Source: Lachnospiraceae bacterium
Lineage (GTDB): Bacteria; Bacillota; Clostridia; Lachnospirales; Lachnospiraceae
Assembly: GCA_022774705.1 (NCBI GenBank)
Contig: JALFLM010000143.1
Coordinates: forward strand, 1-36,629
Length of the DNA stretch: 36,629 nt
Direction: 5' to 3'
The position numbers were made by a program, and so were the translations under genes. Positions 17,337 to 24,542 of the stretch are shown here, piece by piece. Under the pieces are notes generated by a model that searched no databases, had not been told where the DNA came from, and saw nothing but the letters and a program-made list of their open reading frames with translations. Each line of letters starts with the position of its first letter. Positions within the stretch are counted from its first letter, which is position 1.

Positions 17337-17396
17337 AGAAGGGAGAAACGTATTTGAGGTGTTGGAAAAGCGATACACGTTGTTCCTCCACATACT

Positions 17397-17619
17397 GTTT
17401 ATCACTTCATTTGCAGGCAGATAAAGAATCTGGCGGCGGAATTACCGAGGTATCCTGTAAGGGGGACCATTGAAAACGCCGGTGCTTAACAAGCGGGCCT
17501 CCTGAAGGAGGTTCGCGAGTTTAGCATCCGCTGCGTTTTCACCTGAGCGAGAGCGCGTCCCCGTACAGGAAACCTCGGTAATGGAGCCTCATGCCTCATC
17601 TTCCTGCAGAAGTATAAAC
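17397..17619. repeat. Hairpin element, copy 2, inverted relative to copy 1
   Basis: It is bounded by GTTTATCACTTC (17397-17408) and a one-base-shorter match GAAGTATAAAC (17609-17619). Read on the minus strand it follows copy 1 in layout: ATGAGGCTCCATTACCG, then the shared GCGCTCTCGCTC (17556-17545), AAACGCAGCGG, and AATTCCGCCGC. Outer stem 17441-17459 with 17564-17582 (18 of 19 pairs), GGGGAC (17462-17467) with 17557-17562, TGAAAACGC (17471-17479) with 17533-17541, and an inner hairpin 17483-17525. Several stem pairs differ from copy 1 on both sides at once. The copies are separated by 60 bases. Confidence 0.8.
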
Positions 17620-17647
17620 AGTACCTGTCTGATTTTTGGAGTGGGAT

Positions 17648-18217
17648 ATGATGCTGAAGGAGAAAAGGGTGATTTATTATTCTTCGGGGGAGCGGTTCGA
17701 GAGAGAGCATTTTGCCTGTGAGCTGGCGGGGATGATTCGTCAGGTTCAGGTCCGGGATGGGAAGCGTTCGGTGCTGTTTCTGTGCATCGGCAGTGACCGG
17801 TCTACGGGAGACAGTCTGGGACCGCTGACCGGTTATTTCCTGAAAAATGAGAAATTGTTTTCGGAAAATACCGATATGGTTGTTGTTGGAACATTAATGC
17901 TGCCGGTGCATGCGGTGAATCTGGAACCGGTGCTTCAGGTGATAGAAAAGGAGTTTCCTGAATACGTGGTTGTGGCGATCGATGCTTCCGTGGGTTCCAG
18001 AGACTGCGTTGGATGTATTACATTATCAGAAGGAGGTTTAAAGCCCGGATGCGGAGTAAATAAGAATCTGAGAAGGGTTGGAGATATTTCCATAACCGGA
18101 ATTGTCAGCTGGGGAAGCCGGCTGGAGCCGGTGCTTCTGCAGAATATCAGGTTGGGAATGGTTATGAACATGGCTGATTGTATTTATCAGGGGATTATGA
18201 AGGCTGTTTTTTGCTGA
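17648..18217 (+). CDS. yyaC: Spore protease YyaC (DUF1256)
   Basis: A GPR-like protein of the YyaC family found in spore formers; a role in spore protein turnover is inferred from relatives of the germination protease. Motifs include LFLCIGSDRSTGDSLGPL, VGTLMLPVHAVNL, VVAIDASVGS, GCITLSEGGLKPGCGVNK and VGDISITGIV, with acidic residues placed as in GPR-type enzymes. 189 residues is usual. The start at 17648 lies 6 bases after GGAG; an in-frame TTG at 17636 overlaps that site. It lies 28 bases right of the repeat element pair and has its own terminator. Confidence 0.9.
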   Translation: MMLKEKRVIYYSSGERFEREHFACELAGMIRQVQVRDGKRSVLFLCIGSDRSTGDSLGPLTGYFLKNEKLFSENTDMVVVGTLMLPVHAVNLEPVLQVIEKEFPEYVVVAIDASVGSRDCVGCITLSEGGLKPGCGVNKNLRRVGDISITGIVSWGSRLEPVLLQNIRLGMVMNMADCIYQGIMKAVFC

Positions 18218-18238
18218 AACAGGTAGATTTTTTTTAAG

Positions 18239-18274
18239 CGGGGTCTGGCGAATTTCGACAGACTCCGTATTTTT
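18239..18274 (+). terminator. Terminator after yyaC
   Basis: CGGGGTCTG (18239-18247) pairs with CAGACTCCG (18259-18267), one G-T pair, followed by TATTTTT. It lies 22 bases after the yyaC stop. Confidence 0.85.
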
Positions 18275-18370
18275 GCTGTGATAACATGATGACTGTCAGC
18301 ATCCTGACATGAAATGGAATGATATGAATATTTGCACATCTGTTAAAGAGCATAAATGGGAGGTTTTGGT

Positions 18371-19885
18371 ATGGAACAGAATAAATTGCCTAAAAATATT
18401 CGTCAGATCGGAGAGAAAGAAGACTGGATCCGGGTTTACATGGAAGATTATGTACATACATATATTCAGCGGCTGCGCGGATTGGAGGAAGGTGGGGTGT
18501 CCGGCGGTATGCTCCTGGGAAAAAAGCAGCGCATCAATGGTATTATGCATTTGTTTATACGGGGTGCTGTGGTGGCCGACGATCCTTTCTGGCGCGATTC
18601 GGGACAGACTCCGGAGCAGCTGAAAGCGGAAAGCAGCGTTTATTTTCCGGGACTGGAGATCTGTGGATTTTTCGTTTCCAGCAGGGAAAACAGAAGCTCG
18701 GAGGTTGATCTGGTACGTATATTTGAAACGCATTTTCCATCGGAGTATCAGGTACTGTTTGATGTAAGGGACCAGGATGAGGAGGTGTTTTCCTATTCGG
18801 GGCACGGACTGATACACCTTGCCGGGTATTATATTTATTATGAGAAAAATGAGGAAATGCAGTCCTATATCATCAGGCAGGAGAGCCTTCGGGTGCTGGA
18901 ACGCCGCAGCGGGGATGAGGAACAGGGAAATCCTTCTGTGCGGGAGGTAAAAAACCGGACGGGCAGGAAGGCGGAGAACTCCGGAAAATCAGGAAAACGG
19001 ATAACGGGCTTTGCCGGAAGAGATAATCCGGGAGGAAAGGGGGAAAATGAGGGAACAACAGGGCCGGGACAGATTTTCGGAGAAAATCGCGGCATGAAAA
19101 CGGATAACGGGCAGGGTAACGTTCAGACAGGCACAGAAAAAGAAAGGAGGATGGCTGCCGGCAAAAAGCCGTCTGCCGAAAAGAAGGTGAAAAAAGGTGA
19201 TTTTATTGTGAGAATCGTATCCATAGCAGGTATTTTTATACTGGCGTTTCTGCTGTTTTCGGATCAGATTAAGTTTAATAAAGTCGATAGGACAGTGGAA
19301 AACAACAGCGGACTTCTGAGCAGTATACTGGATGAATCTTCCGCCGTACAGGCAGGAGCAGATTCCGCTTACATAGAGACCGGCGTCGGAACAGAAATCG
19401 GTGGCGGAGGCGGTGAAAGCAGCGGAAACAGTGAAAGCGGGAACAATGAAAGCAGCGGAAACAATGAAAGCGGAAACAGCGAAAGCAGCGGAAATAATGA
19501 AAGCAGTGCGGCCGGTGCGGTCAGCAATCAGGCTGATTCTTCGGCAGAAGCAGCCGGCAGCAATGTAAAACAAAGCGAAAACAGAGAGGAAGGGCAGAGC
19601 GGAAGTGAAAATGGAAGCGGCAGCGAAAGTGGAAGCGGAAACAAAAATGGAAACGGTTCCGTTAACACAGAAGATGGGAAAAATACGGGAACCGGAGTGC
19701 AGGGAGCGTCTGCATCCTATGTATTTCCCATGAGATATCTGGTGAAAAAGGGGGACAGCCTTTATTCTATCTGTGAAAAATATTATGGTGATACCGGCAT
19801 GGTGGATGCGGTGTGCCTGGAAAATGACATATCGGATCCGTCCAGTCTGAAGTACGGGGTAGTTCTTACTTTGCCGGCACGCTGA
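18371..19885 (+). CDS. Membrane protein with C-terminal LysM domain
   Basis: A single-pass membrane protein. The N-terminal domain (about 1-185; LPKNIRQIGEKEDWIRVYMEDYVHTYIQRL, FPGLEICGFF) is cytosolic by the positive-inside rule and of unknown function. A basic linker leads to a membrane helix (about 278-297), then a Ser/Asn/Glu/Gly low-complexity stretch (about 325-440) and a LysM domain (about 454-503; YLVKKGDSLYSICEKYYGD) that would bind peptidoglycan outside. The ATG at 18371 is 7 bases after GGGAGG; an in-frame ATG at 18356 overlaps that site. It may link an intracellular process to the wall. Homologues with this layout occur in Lachnospiraceae, but no function is established to my knowledge. 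Confidence 0.8.
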   Translation: MEQNKLPKNIRQIGEKEDWIRVYMEDYVHTYIQRLRGLEEGGVSGGMLLGKKQRINGIMHLFIRGAVVADDPFWRDSGQTPEQLKAESSVYFPGLEICGFFVSSRENRSSEVDLVRIFETHFPSEYQVLFDVRDQDEEVFSYSGHGLIHLAGYYIYYEKNEEMQSYIIRQESLRVLERRSGDEEQGNPSVREVKNRTGRKAENSGKSGKRITGFAGRDNPGGKGENEGTTGPGQIFGENRGMKTDNGQGNVQTGTEKERRMAAGKKPSAEKKVKKGDFIVRIVSIAGIFILAFLLFSDQIKFNKVDRTVENNSGLLSSILDESSAVQAGADSAYIETGVGTEIGGGGGESSGNSESGNNESSGNNESGNSESSGNNESSAAGAVSNQADSSAEAAGSNVKQSENREEGQSGSENGSGSESGSGNKNGNGSVNTEDGKNTGTGVQGASASYVFPMRYLVKKGDSLYSICEKYYGDTGMVDAVCLENDISDPSSLKYGVVLTLPAR

Positions 19886-19896
19886 CCTTCCACAGC

Positions 19897-19925
19897 TTGT
19901 TTTTTCATCCGTCTTGTAGTATGAT
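19897..19925 (+). promoter_or_regulatory. Probable promoter for the DUF5711 gene
   Basis: TTGTTT (19897-19902) and TATGAT (19920-19925) are 17 bases apart, about 90 bases before the DUF5711 start. A GC-rich hairpin (CCGGCC with GGCCGG, about 19959-19978) lies in the leader without a T-run. Confidence 0.5.
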
Positions 19926-20014
19926 AATATCCAGTGAATTGACATTTACTGTAACACCGGCCGGTCTGGCGGCCGGAATCAGACAACAGGAATTTCAGGA
20001 CAGGACAAGACTAT

Positions 20015-21766
20015 ATGGATGAAATGAACAAGAACATGGAACCCGGTACAACGGACTCCAATCAGAGTGAAAAAGAAACGGAAAGCCAGGTTGAGGTCAA
20101 AATCTGGAAAAAACCGGATACCGGAAGAAAAAAGAGATATGTATACGAGGTAGTTGCAGAAGAACCGGAAGAAAAGAGCGGCGAGGCTGTAAGGCAAAAT
20201 GGAGACAGCGGTTCCGGACCGGAAACAGTTCCTCATCAGGAGAACGGACCGGAAACAGTCCCTCATCAGGAAAACGGACCGGAAACAGTCCCTCGTCAGG
20301 AAAGCGGATCGGTAGTGATGCCTGAGAACCGGAATAAGGAGGGTCGGTTTTCGGGAAAAAGATCTGAGAGACAGCAGGCGAAAAGGACAGGAACCGGAAG
20401 ATCCGATTCGGGCAGCAAAAACAAAAAGAAGGAGAATCTGCTGGAAAAGGACAATATATCAAAAAAAGCAAGGCAGGAGTTCTGGAAACAGCAGGTTGTG
20501 GAGGGGAATCCGGATCACAGAAGCTTTATGGGGCGTCTGCATCAGGGTCTGCGCCGGTATGGCAGGAGAATTGTTGCAATTGTGCTGGTGGTTTCGCTTG
20601 TATTCGGCGTTTCCTGGTATTACAACAGGAATCGAAAGTTTCACAGCTATGACGTGGAGTGGCAGGTATCAGCTTCAGACAACGGCTATTCAGAATATCG
20701 GACATTTAATGATGTGATTCTGCACTACAGTCAGGATGGCGTCAGCTGTATCAACCAGAATGGCGAGGTTATGTGGAACCAGACCTTTAATATGGACGTA
20801 CCGGGAATTGCCGTAGCAGGAGGCTACGCGGTTATCTATGATATTAAGGGGACTTCGCTTTATATATGTGACAGAAACGGATGTACCGGCAGTGCGGAAA
20901 CAAAAAAGAATATTCTGAAAGCCGATATTTCCGAAAATGGTGTGACGGCAGTTATCCTGGATGATAAAAACAGTAATTATATCAATTATTTCAGAAAGGA
21001 CGGCTCCCGGATCGATCTGGAGATAAAAACCCTGATTTCGGGGGATGGTTACCCGCTGGATATTGCCATTTCTCCCGATGGAACCCAGCTGATTACATCA
21101 TATGTCTATGAAGAAGGCGGCAATATGAGGAATCAGGTGGTTTTCAGAAATTTTGAAGTTGGAAAGAATAATGCGGACCGGGTTGTTGGCGGCTTCAGGC
21201 AGTATGAGGATACTCTGGTGCCTGAGGTGATCTTTTTCGATAATCAGAACAGCGCGGCAATCACCGAAAAGTCCATCGATTTTTATTCTACAAGAAATGC
21301 CATGTCTCCGGAGCTGGCAAAGACTCAGGAAATGGATTCCAGAATCAAAACCGTATTCTACAGTGATGAATATGTGGGAGTGATTCTGGAAGGAGATGAA
21401 AAGGCCGAAAAGCAGGAGGAGACCGGGGCAGAAGCCGAAACACAGAAAGTTGAAGCGACAGCGGATGAAGGATCTGCGCAGGAAGAGACGAAACAGGCCG
21501 TTCAGACCGAATACACCATGCTTGTTTTCGATAAAACAGGTTCTCAGACATTTAAGCAGACAATTGATTTTGAATACAGCTTCGCTGATTTTTCCGGTGA
21601 TGGAATCGTTGTGTATAATAATTCGGAATGTGCTGTTTATAATATGACAGGTGTCTGCAAATATCAGGCTCAGCTGGATGTGAATATCGACGGCGTTATG
21701 CGTTTTTCCGAGAATTCTCTTGTAATCAGAGGAAACGGAGCGCTTCAGAAGCTGACTTTAAAGTAA
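20015..21766 (+). CDS. DUF5711 family membrane protein, beta-propeller-like
   Basis: A protein of unknown function of the DUF5711 type. A disordered charged N-terminus (about 1-170) contains three 10-residue repeats (GPETVPHQEN). A membrane helix lies at about 183-203 (IVAIVLVVSLVFGVSWYY). The extracellular part (about 210-583) has repeated strand patterns such as VSCINQNGEVMWNQ, GGYAVIYDIKG, LDIAISPDGTQL and LVFDKTGSQTFKQ, as in beta-propellers. A Glu-rich insertion lies near residue 470-490. The start ATG at 20015 has only a modest AGGACAGGAC upstream. It lies 55 bases before the DUF3783 gene. Confidence 0.75.
   Translation: MDEMNKNMEPGTTDSNQSEKETESQVEVKIWKKPDTGRKKRYVYEVVAEEPEEKSGEAVRQNGDSGSGPETVPHQENGPETVPHQENGPETVPRQESGSVVMPENRNKEGRFSGKRSERQQAKRTGTGRSDSGSKNKKKENLLEKDNISKKARQEFWKQQVVEGNPDHRSFMGRLHQGLRRYGRRIVAIVLVVSLVFGVSWYYNRNRKFHSYDVEWQVSASDNGYSEYRTFNDVILHYSQDGVSCINQNGEVMWNQTFNMDVPGIAVAGGYAVIYDIKGTSLYICDRNGCTGSAETKKNILKADISENGVTAVILDDKNSNYINYFRKDGSRIDLEIKTLISGDGYPLDIAISPDGTQLITSYVYEEGGNMRNQVVFRNFEVGKNNADRVVGGFRQYEDTLVPEVIFFDNQNSAAITEKSIDFYSTRNAMSPELAKTQEMDSRIKTVFYSDEYVGVILEGDEKAEKQEETGAEAETQKVEATADEGSAQEETKQAVQTEYTMLVFDKTGSQTFKQTIDFEYSFADFSGDGIVVYNNSECAVYNMTGVCKYQAQLDVNIDGVMRFSENSLVIRGNGALQKLTLK
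20216..20305 (+). repeat. Three 30-bp direct repeats inside the DUF5711 gene
   Basis: GGAAACAGTYCCTCRTCAGG recurs at 20221, 20251 and 20281 with a 30-base period, encoding GPETVPHQEN-type decapeptides. The period keeps the reading frame, so the copy number can vary without breaking the gene. Confidence 0.85.
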
Positions 21767-21820
21767 ACGATACAGGGATCAACAGATCATGTATTTCATC
21801 ATAATATCACTGGAGGAAAA

Positions 21821-22297
21821 ATGAAACACAGAACTACGGTCAGAAACAGAGAGGTTCTGCTTCTGTACCGCTTCCGTGATACCGAAATCGGGCGGCAGCT
21901 CCGTGCAGTTGCCGCCCGAATGGGTATTATGTGCAAAGTGGTGGAAGAGGAACAAACAGAGGAAACACTGGGGGCACTGCTGAAGCTTCCGGGATTTGCA
22001 TCCGGCAGCGAATCGGGAAAAAGCGGTGCATCAGAGCAGGACAATGCATCGGTTCAGAATGATACGGCAGACAGACAGGAGCCGAAACCGGAGCTGACCC
22101 GTCAGGTCATGATCATGCATGGATTTACGAATCAGCGTCTGGGAGAATTTCTGCAGAATATGAGAAAGGCGGGGATGCCGGTCATACCGCTGAAGGCAAT
22201 CGTAACACCGCAGAATGTGAACTGGACATTTCGGACTCTTTATGAAGAACTGGAAAAGGAACATGAAGCAGTTCAGAAAAGCAGAGAAGGAAAATAG
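21821..22297 (+). CDS. DUF3783 family protein
   Basis: A small soluble protein of unknown function. The C-terminal half (about 85-150; VMIMHGFTNQRLGEFLQNMRKAG, IPLKAIVTPQNVNWTF, LYEELEKEH) matches the DUF3783 pattern. The N-terminal half (LLLYRFRDTEIGRQLRAVAARMG) may be a degenerate copy of the same fold. The two are joined by a polar linker. A GGAGG site lies before the ATG. It shares the strand and close spacing with the DUF5711 gene and ends at a terminator. Confidence 0.72.
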   Translation: MKHRTTVRNREVLLLYRFRDTEIGRQLRAVAARMGIMCKVVEEEQTEETLGALLKLPGFASGSESGKSGASEQDNASVQNDTADRQEPKPELTRQVMIMHGFTNQRLGEFLQNMRKAGMPVIPLKAIVTPQNVNWTFRTLYEELEKEHEAVQKSREGK

Positions 22298-22340
22298 AAG
22301 AAAGAAAATAGAGAATAAGAAACAGGAAAAAAGAAAAAGG

Positions 22341-22368
22341 AAAAGACCCGCATGCAGGCGGGCCTTTT
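22341..22368. terminator. Bidirectional terminator between DUF3783 and the minus-strand RNA
   Basis: AAAAG/CTTTT and CCCGC (22347-22351)/GCGGG (22358-22362) form one stem with a single A-C mismatch and a 6-base loop. On the plus strand it ends the DUF3783 transcript; on the minus strand a long T-rich tract follows, fitting the end of the proposed small RNA. Confidence 0.85.
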
Positions 22369-22480
22369 CGATATATAGGGAGAAAATGCCGTTTGTACGG
22401 CGCAGTCTATGAGCCAGGTTACCATTGGGAACCGAACCTGCTGTGTATCAGGTTCCTTCTCTTGATTCCCTCAACCATGT
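22341..22480 (-). ncRNA. Candidate small RNA gene, about 135 nt
   Basis: No credible protein frame is present, yet a near-consensus promoter starts it and a strong terminator ends it on the minus strand. Within it GAACCTG pairs with CAGGTTC (8-nt loop), GCCGT pairs with ACGGC (4-nt loop), and TTTTCTCCC near the 3' part could face ribosome sites or pair with AGGGA near the 5' end. I could not match it to SRP RNA, tmRNA, RNase P or a clear 6S RNA (no single long hairpin). Identity unknown. Confidence 0.5.
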
Positions 22481-22484
22481 CTAT

Positions 22485-22513
22485 ATAATACACTATTAGC
22501 AGGTTTATTTCAA
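22485..22513 (-). promoter_or_regulatory. Promoter of the candidate small RNA
   Basis: On the minus strand TTGAAA (22513-22508) and TATTAT (22490-22485) are 17 bases apart. Transcription would start near 22478 and run left to the terminator at 22341-22368. Confidence 0.7.
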
Positions 22514-22699
22514 CAGGAATTTATTACATTATATTTCTGCTCATATGTTTAAAAATTGTATGAGTTGCATAAATAGAAAGTCTTTTTGTACAATATGATG
22601 ATAAAAATCACGAATATGGTGGTGGAAAAATGTAAATAAAATATTATCAGCAAAACAGAATTGGACTAAATAATAAAAAAATATTGTTTTAACGTCCGG

Positions 22700-22785
22700 T
22701 GTTATCAAAAGCCCGGAATACCGGGATGAAAGATGGTGCAGTCATAATGCGGTATTCCGGGCTTTTTCCGGGCTTTTTAATAACA
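22700..22785. terminator. Long terminator hairpin, with duplicated arm, downstream of serS
   Basis: A perfect 17-bp stem pairs 22707-22723 with 22750-22766, around a 26-base loop. The right-arm unit CCGGGCTTTTT is repeated in tandem (22757-22767 and 22768-22778). The second copy, extended by TGTTAT/ATAACA (22700-22705 with 22780-22785), can form an alternative outer hairpin. It ends serS on the minus strand, and could end a plus-strand transcript from a weak promoter (TTGCAT 22565, TACAAT 22589). The rest of 22514-22860 is AT-rich and without a gene. Confidence 0.75.
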
Positions 22786-22860
22786 TCAGGTGAGAACTTC
22801 AGTAACCGAGGATTTCTCGATAACTGAGCAGTTCAGTTGAGTGAGTAAATGATAAAGTGG

Positions 22861-24141
22861 TTATTTAATAACGGTTTTTCCACCCATGTAAGGCTGCAGT
22901 ACTTTGGGAATGTTGACGGTACCGTCTGCATTCAGGTTGTTTTCCAGGAAGGCGATCAGCATTCTGGGCGGTGCAACAACTGTGTTGTTCAGCGTATGAG
23001 CGAAGTATTTATTGCCGTTTTCATCTTTTACGCGGATCTTCAGACGTCTTGCCTGAGCATCGGTCAGATTGGAGCAGCTTCCTACTTCAAAATACTTCTT
23101 CTGTCTGGGAGACCATGCTTCCACGTCTACGGATTTTACCTTCAGATCAGCCAGGTCGCCGGAGCAGCATTCCAGAGTTCTTACGGGAATATCCAGAGAA
23201 CGGAACAGATCTACTGTATTCTGCCACAGTTTATCGAACCACATAGCGCTTTCTTCGGGCTTGCAGACAACGATCATCTCCTGTTTTTCAAACTGGTGGA
23301 TACGGTAAACACCTTTTTCCTCGATGCCGTGAGCACCTTTTTCCTTACGGAAGCAGGGAGAATAGCTGGTCAGGGTGTAGGGCAGATTCTCTTCGGGGAG
23401 GATGGTGTCGATGAACTTGCCGATCATGGAATGTTCACTGGTACCGATCAGGTACAGATCTTCACCTTCAATTTTGTACATCATGGCATCCATCTCGTCA
23501 AAACTCATAACGCCGGTAACTACGTTGCTGCGGATCATAAAGGGCGGTACGCAGTAGGTGAAGCCGCGGTCGATCATGAAATCTCTTGCATAGGAGATGA
23601 CAGCGGAATGCAGTCTGGCAATGTCGCCCATCAGGTAGTAGAAACCGTTGCCGGCTACCTTTCTGGCGCTGTCCAGATCAATGCCGTTGAATTTCTCCAT
23701 GATCTCGGTATGATAGGGGATTTCAAAATCGGGTACAACCGGTTCACCGTATTTCTGAACTTCCACATTCTCGGAATCATCCTTACCGATGGGAACGGAA
23801 GGATCGATGATATTGGGAATGGTCATCATGATCTTTGTGATCTTTTCTTCCAGTTCGGTCTGTGTGCCTTCCAGCTCGGTCAGACGGGCAGCATCAGCAG
23901 CAACCTTTGCTTTTACTTCCTCAGCTTCTTCTTTTTTGCCCTGTTTCATCAGACCGCCGATCTGTTTGGACAGAGTATTTTTTTCAGATCTTAAGGTATC
24001 GCGCTCCTGCTGAACCGCACGTTTCTGTTTGTCCAGTTCGATTACTTCATCTACAAGGGGAAGCTTATGATCCTGGAATTTGTTGCGGATGTTCTGTTTA
24101 ACGATTTCCGGATTTTCTCTGACAAATTTTAAATCTAACAT
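22861..24141 (-). CDS. serS: Seryl-tRNA synthetase
   Basis: It charges tRNA-Ser (and tRNA-Sec where present). The N-terminal domain is a long coiled-coil arm (about 28-100) that grips the tRNA's long variable loop. The class II core shows LIGTSEHSMIGK, motif 2 (SYSPCFRKEKGAHG, then YRIHQFEKQEM), EVGSCSNLTDAQARR and motif 3 (TLNNTVVAPPRMLIAFLEN). 426 residues is normal. The start MLDLKFVREN at 24141 lies 8 bases after GAGGAG; an in-frame codon 15 bases upstream overlaps that site. It is controlled by the T-box in its leader. Confidence 0.97.
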   Translation of the reverse strand: MLDLKFVRENPEIVKQNIRNKFQDHKLPLVDEVIELDKQKRAVQQERDTLRSEKNTLSKQIGGLMKQGKKEEAEEVKAKVAADAARLTELEGTQTELEEKITKIMMTIPNIIDPSVPIGKDDSENVEVQKYGEPVVPDFEIPYHTEIMEKFNGIDLDSARKVAGNGFYYLMGDIARLHSAVISYARDFMIDRGFTYCVPPFMIRSNVVTGVMSFDEMDAMMYKIEGEDLYLIGTSEHSMIGKFIDTILPEENLPYTLTSYSPCFRKEKGAHGIEEKGVYRIHQFEKQEMIVVCKPEESAMWFDKLWQNTVDLFRSLDIPVRTLECCSGDLADLKVKSVDVEAWSPRQKKYFEVGSCSNLTDAQARRLKIRVKDENGNKYFAHTLNNTVVAPPRMLIAFLENNLNADGTVNIPKVLQPYMGGKTVIK

Positions 24142-24393
24142 GTGTTTTCTCCTCAAAAAAATATCCCATGAATCCCGAAAGGGGATCCATGGGACGGATT
24201 ACTTTGCAACTCCGCGGTGCCACCCACGTTACCGGACATACATCCGGCCTCTCAAACGGTAGGATAGAGGTTACCGGCCTCCGGCTCATCGCCGGTCGCT
24301 GGAAAGTGGAAAGGTAAGTCCTGTCACCGGCTTACACCACCCGCCGGCTCTCTGAAGAAAGGATACTGACCGTATTTTTCGTCATCGCGAATT
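24142..24393 (-). promoter_or_regulatory. T-box riboswitch leader of serS
   Basis: On the minus strand the conserved T-box TGGGTGGCACCGCGG lies at 24226-24212. It is preceded by a structured Stem I region (AGAGAGCCGG and GGTGTAAGCCGG around 24351-24325) and followed by a terminator stem (TCCCATG 24194-24188 with CATGGGA 24170-24164) and a T7 run. Uncharged tRNA-Ser would stabilise the antiterminator and switch serS on. UCC and AGC, both serine codons, occur on the 3' side of Stem I, but I cannot fix the specifier by eye. Confidence 0.93.
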
Positions 24394-24399
24394 AAACAC

Positions 24400-24428
24400 A
24401 TTATAACTACTGCGTGAGGAATTTGCAA
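24400..24428 (-). promoter_or_regulatory. Promoter of the serS T-box transcript
   Basis: On the minus strand TTGCAA (24428-24423) and TATAAT (24405-24400) are 17 bases apart, placing the start near 24393, just before Stem I of the T-box. Confidence 0.8.
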
Positions 24429-24542
24429 GCCCCAAATTACGGTTTCTTCAGCGTTTCGGTTTTTATTGTTACTGTTCAGATCAGCCGATTGATGATAGAA
24501 TAGAATCGTTATCAAAATATCAACAGGGAGATTTGTATCGAT

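Noticed and set aside
20216-20305. Regular 30-bp direct repeats, considered as a CRISPR array
   Set aside because: There are no spacers; the units are contiguous, in frame and encode a decapeptide repeat in a disordered region.
22341-22480. 6S, SRP or tmRNA identity for the minus-strand RNA
   Set aside because: There is no long single hairpin with a central bubble, no GGAAGGAAGCAGCC-type SRP loop, and no tRNA-like ends.
22849-23994. A 381-codon plus-strand frame across serS
   Set aside because: It is antisense to the full-length seryl-tRNA synthetase, with no ribosome site of note and no recognisable domain.
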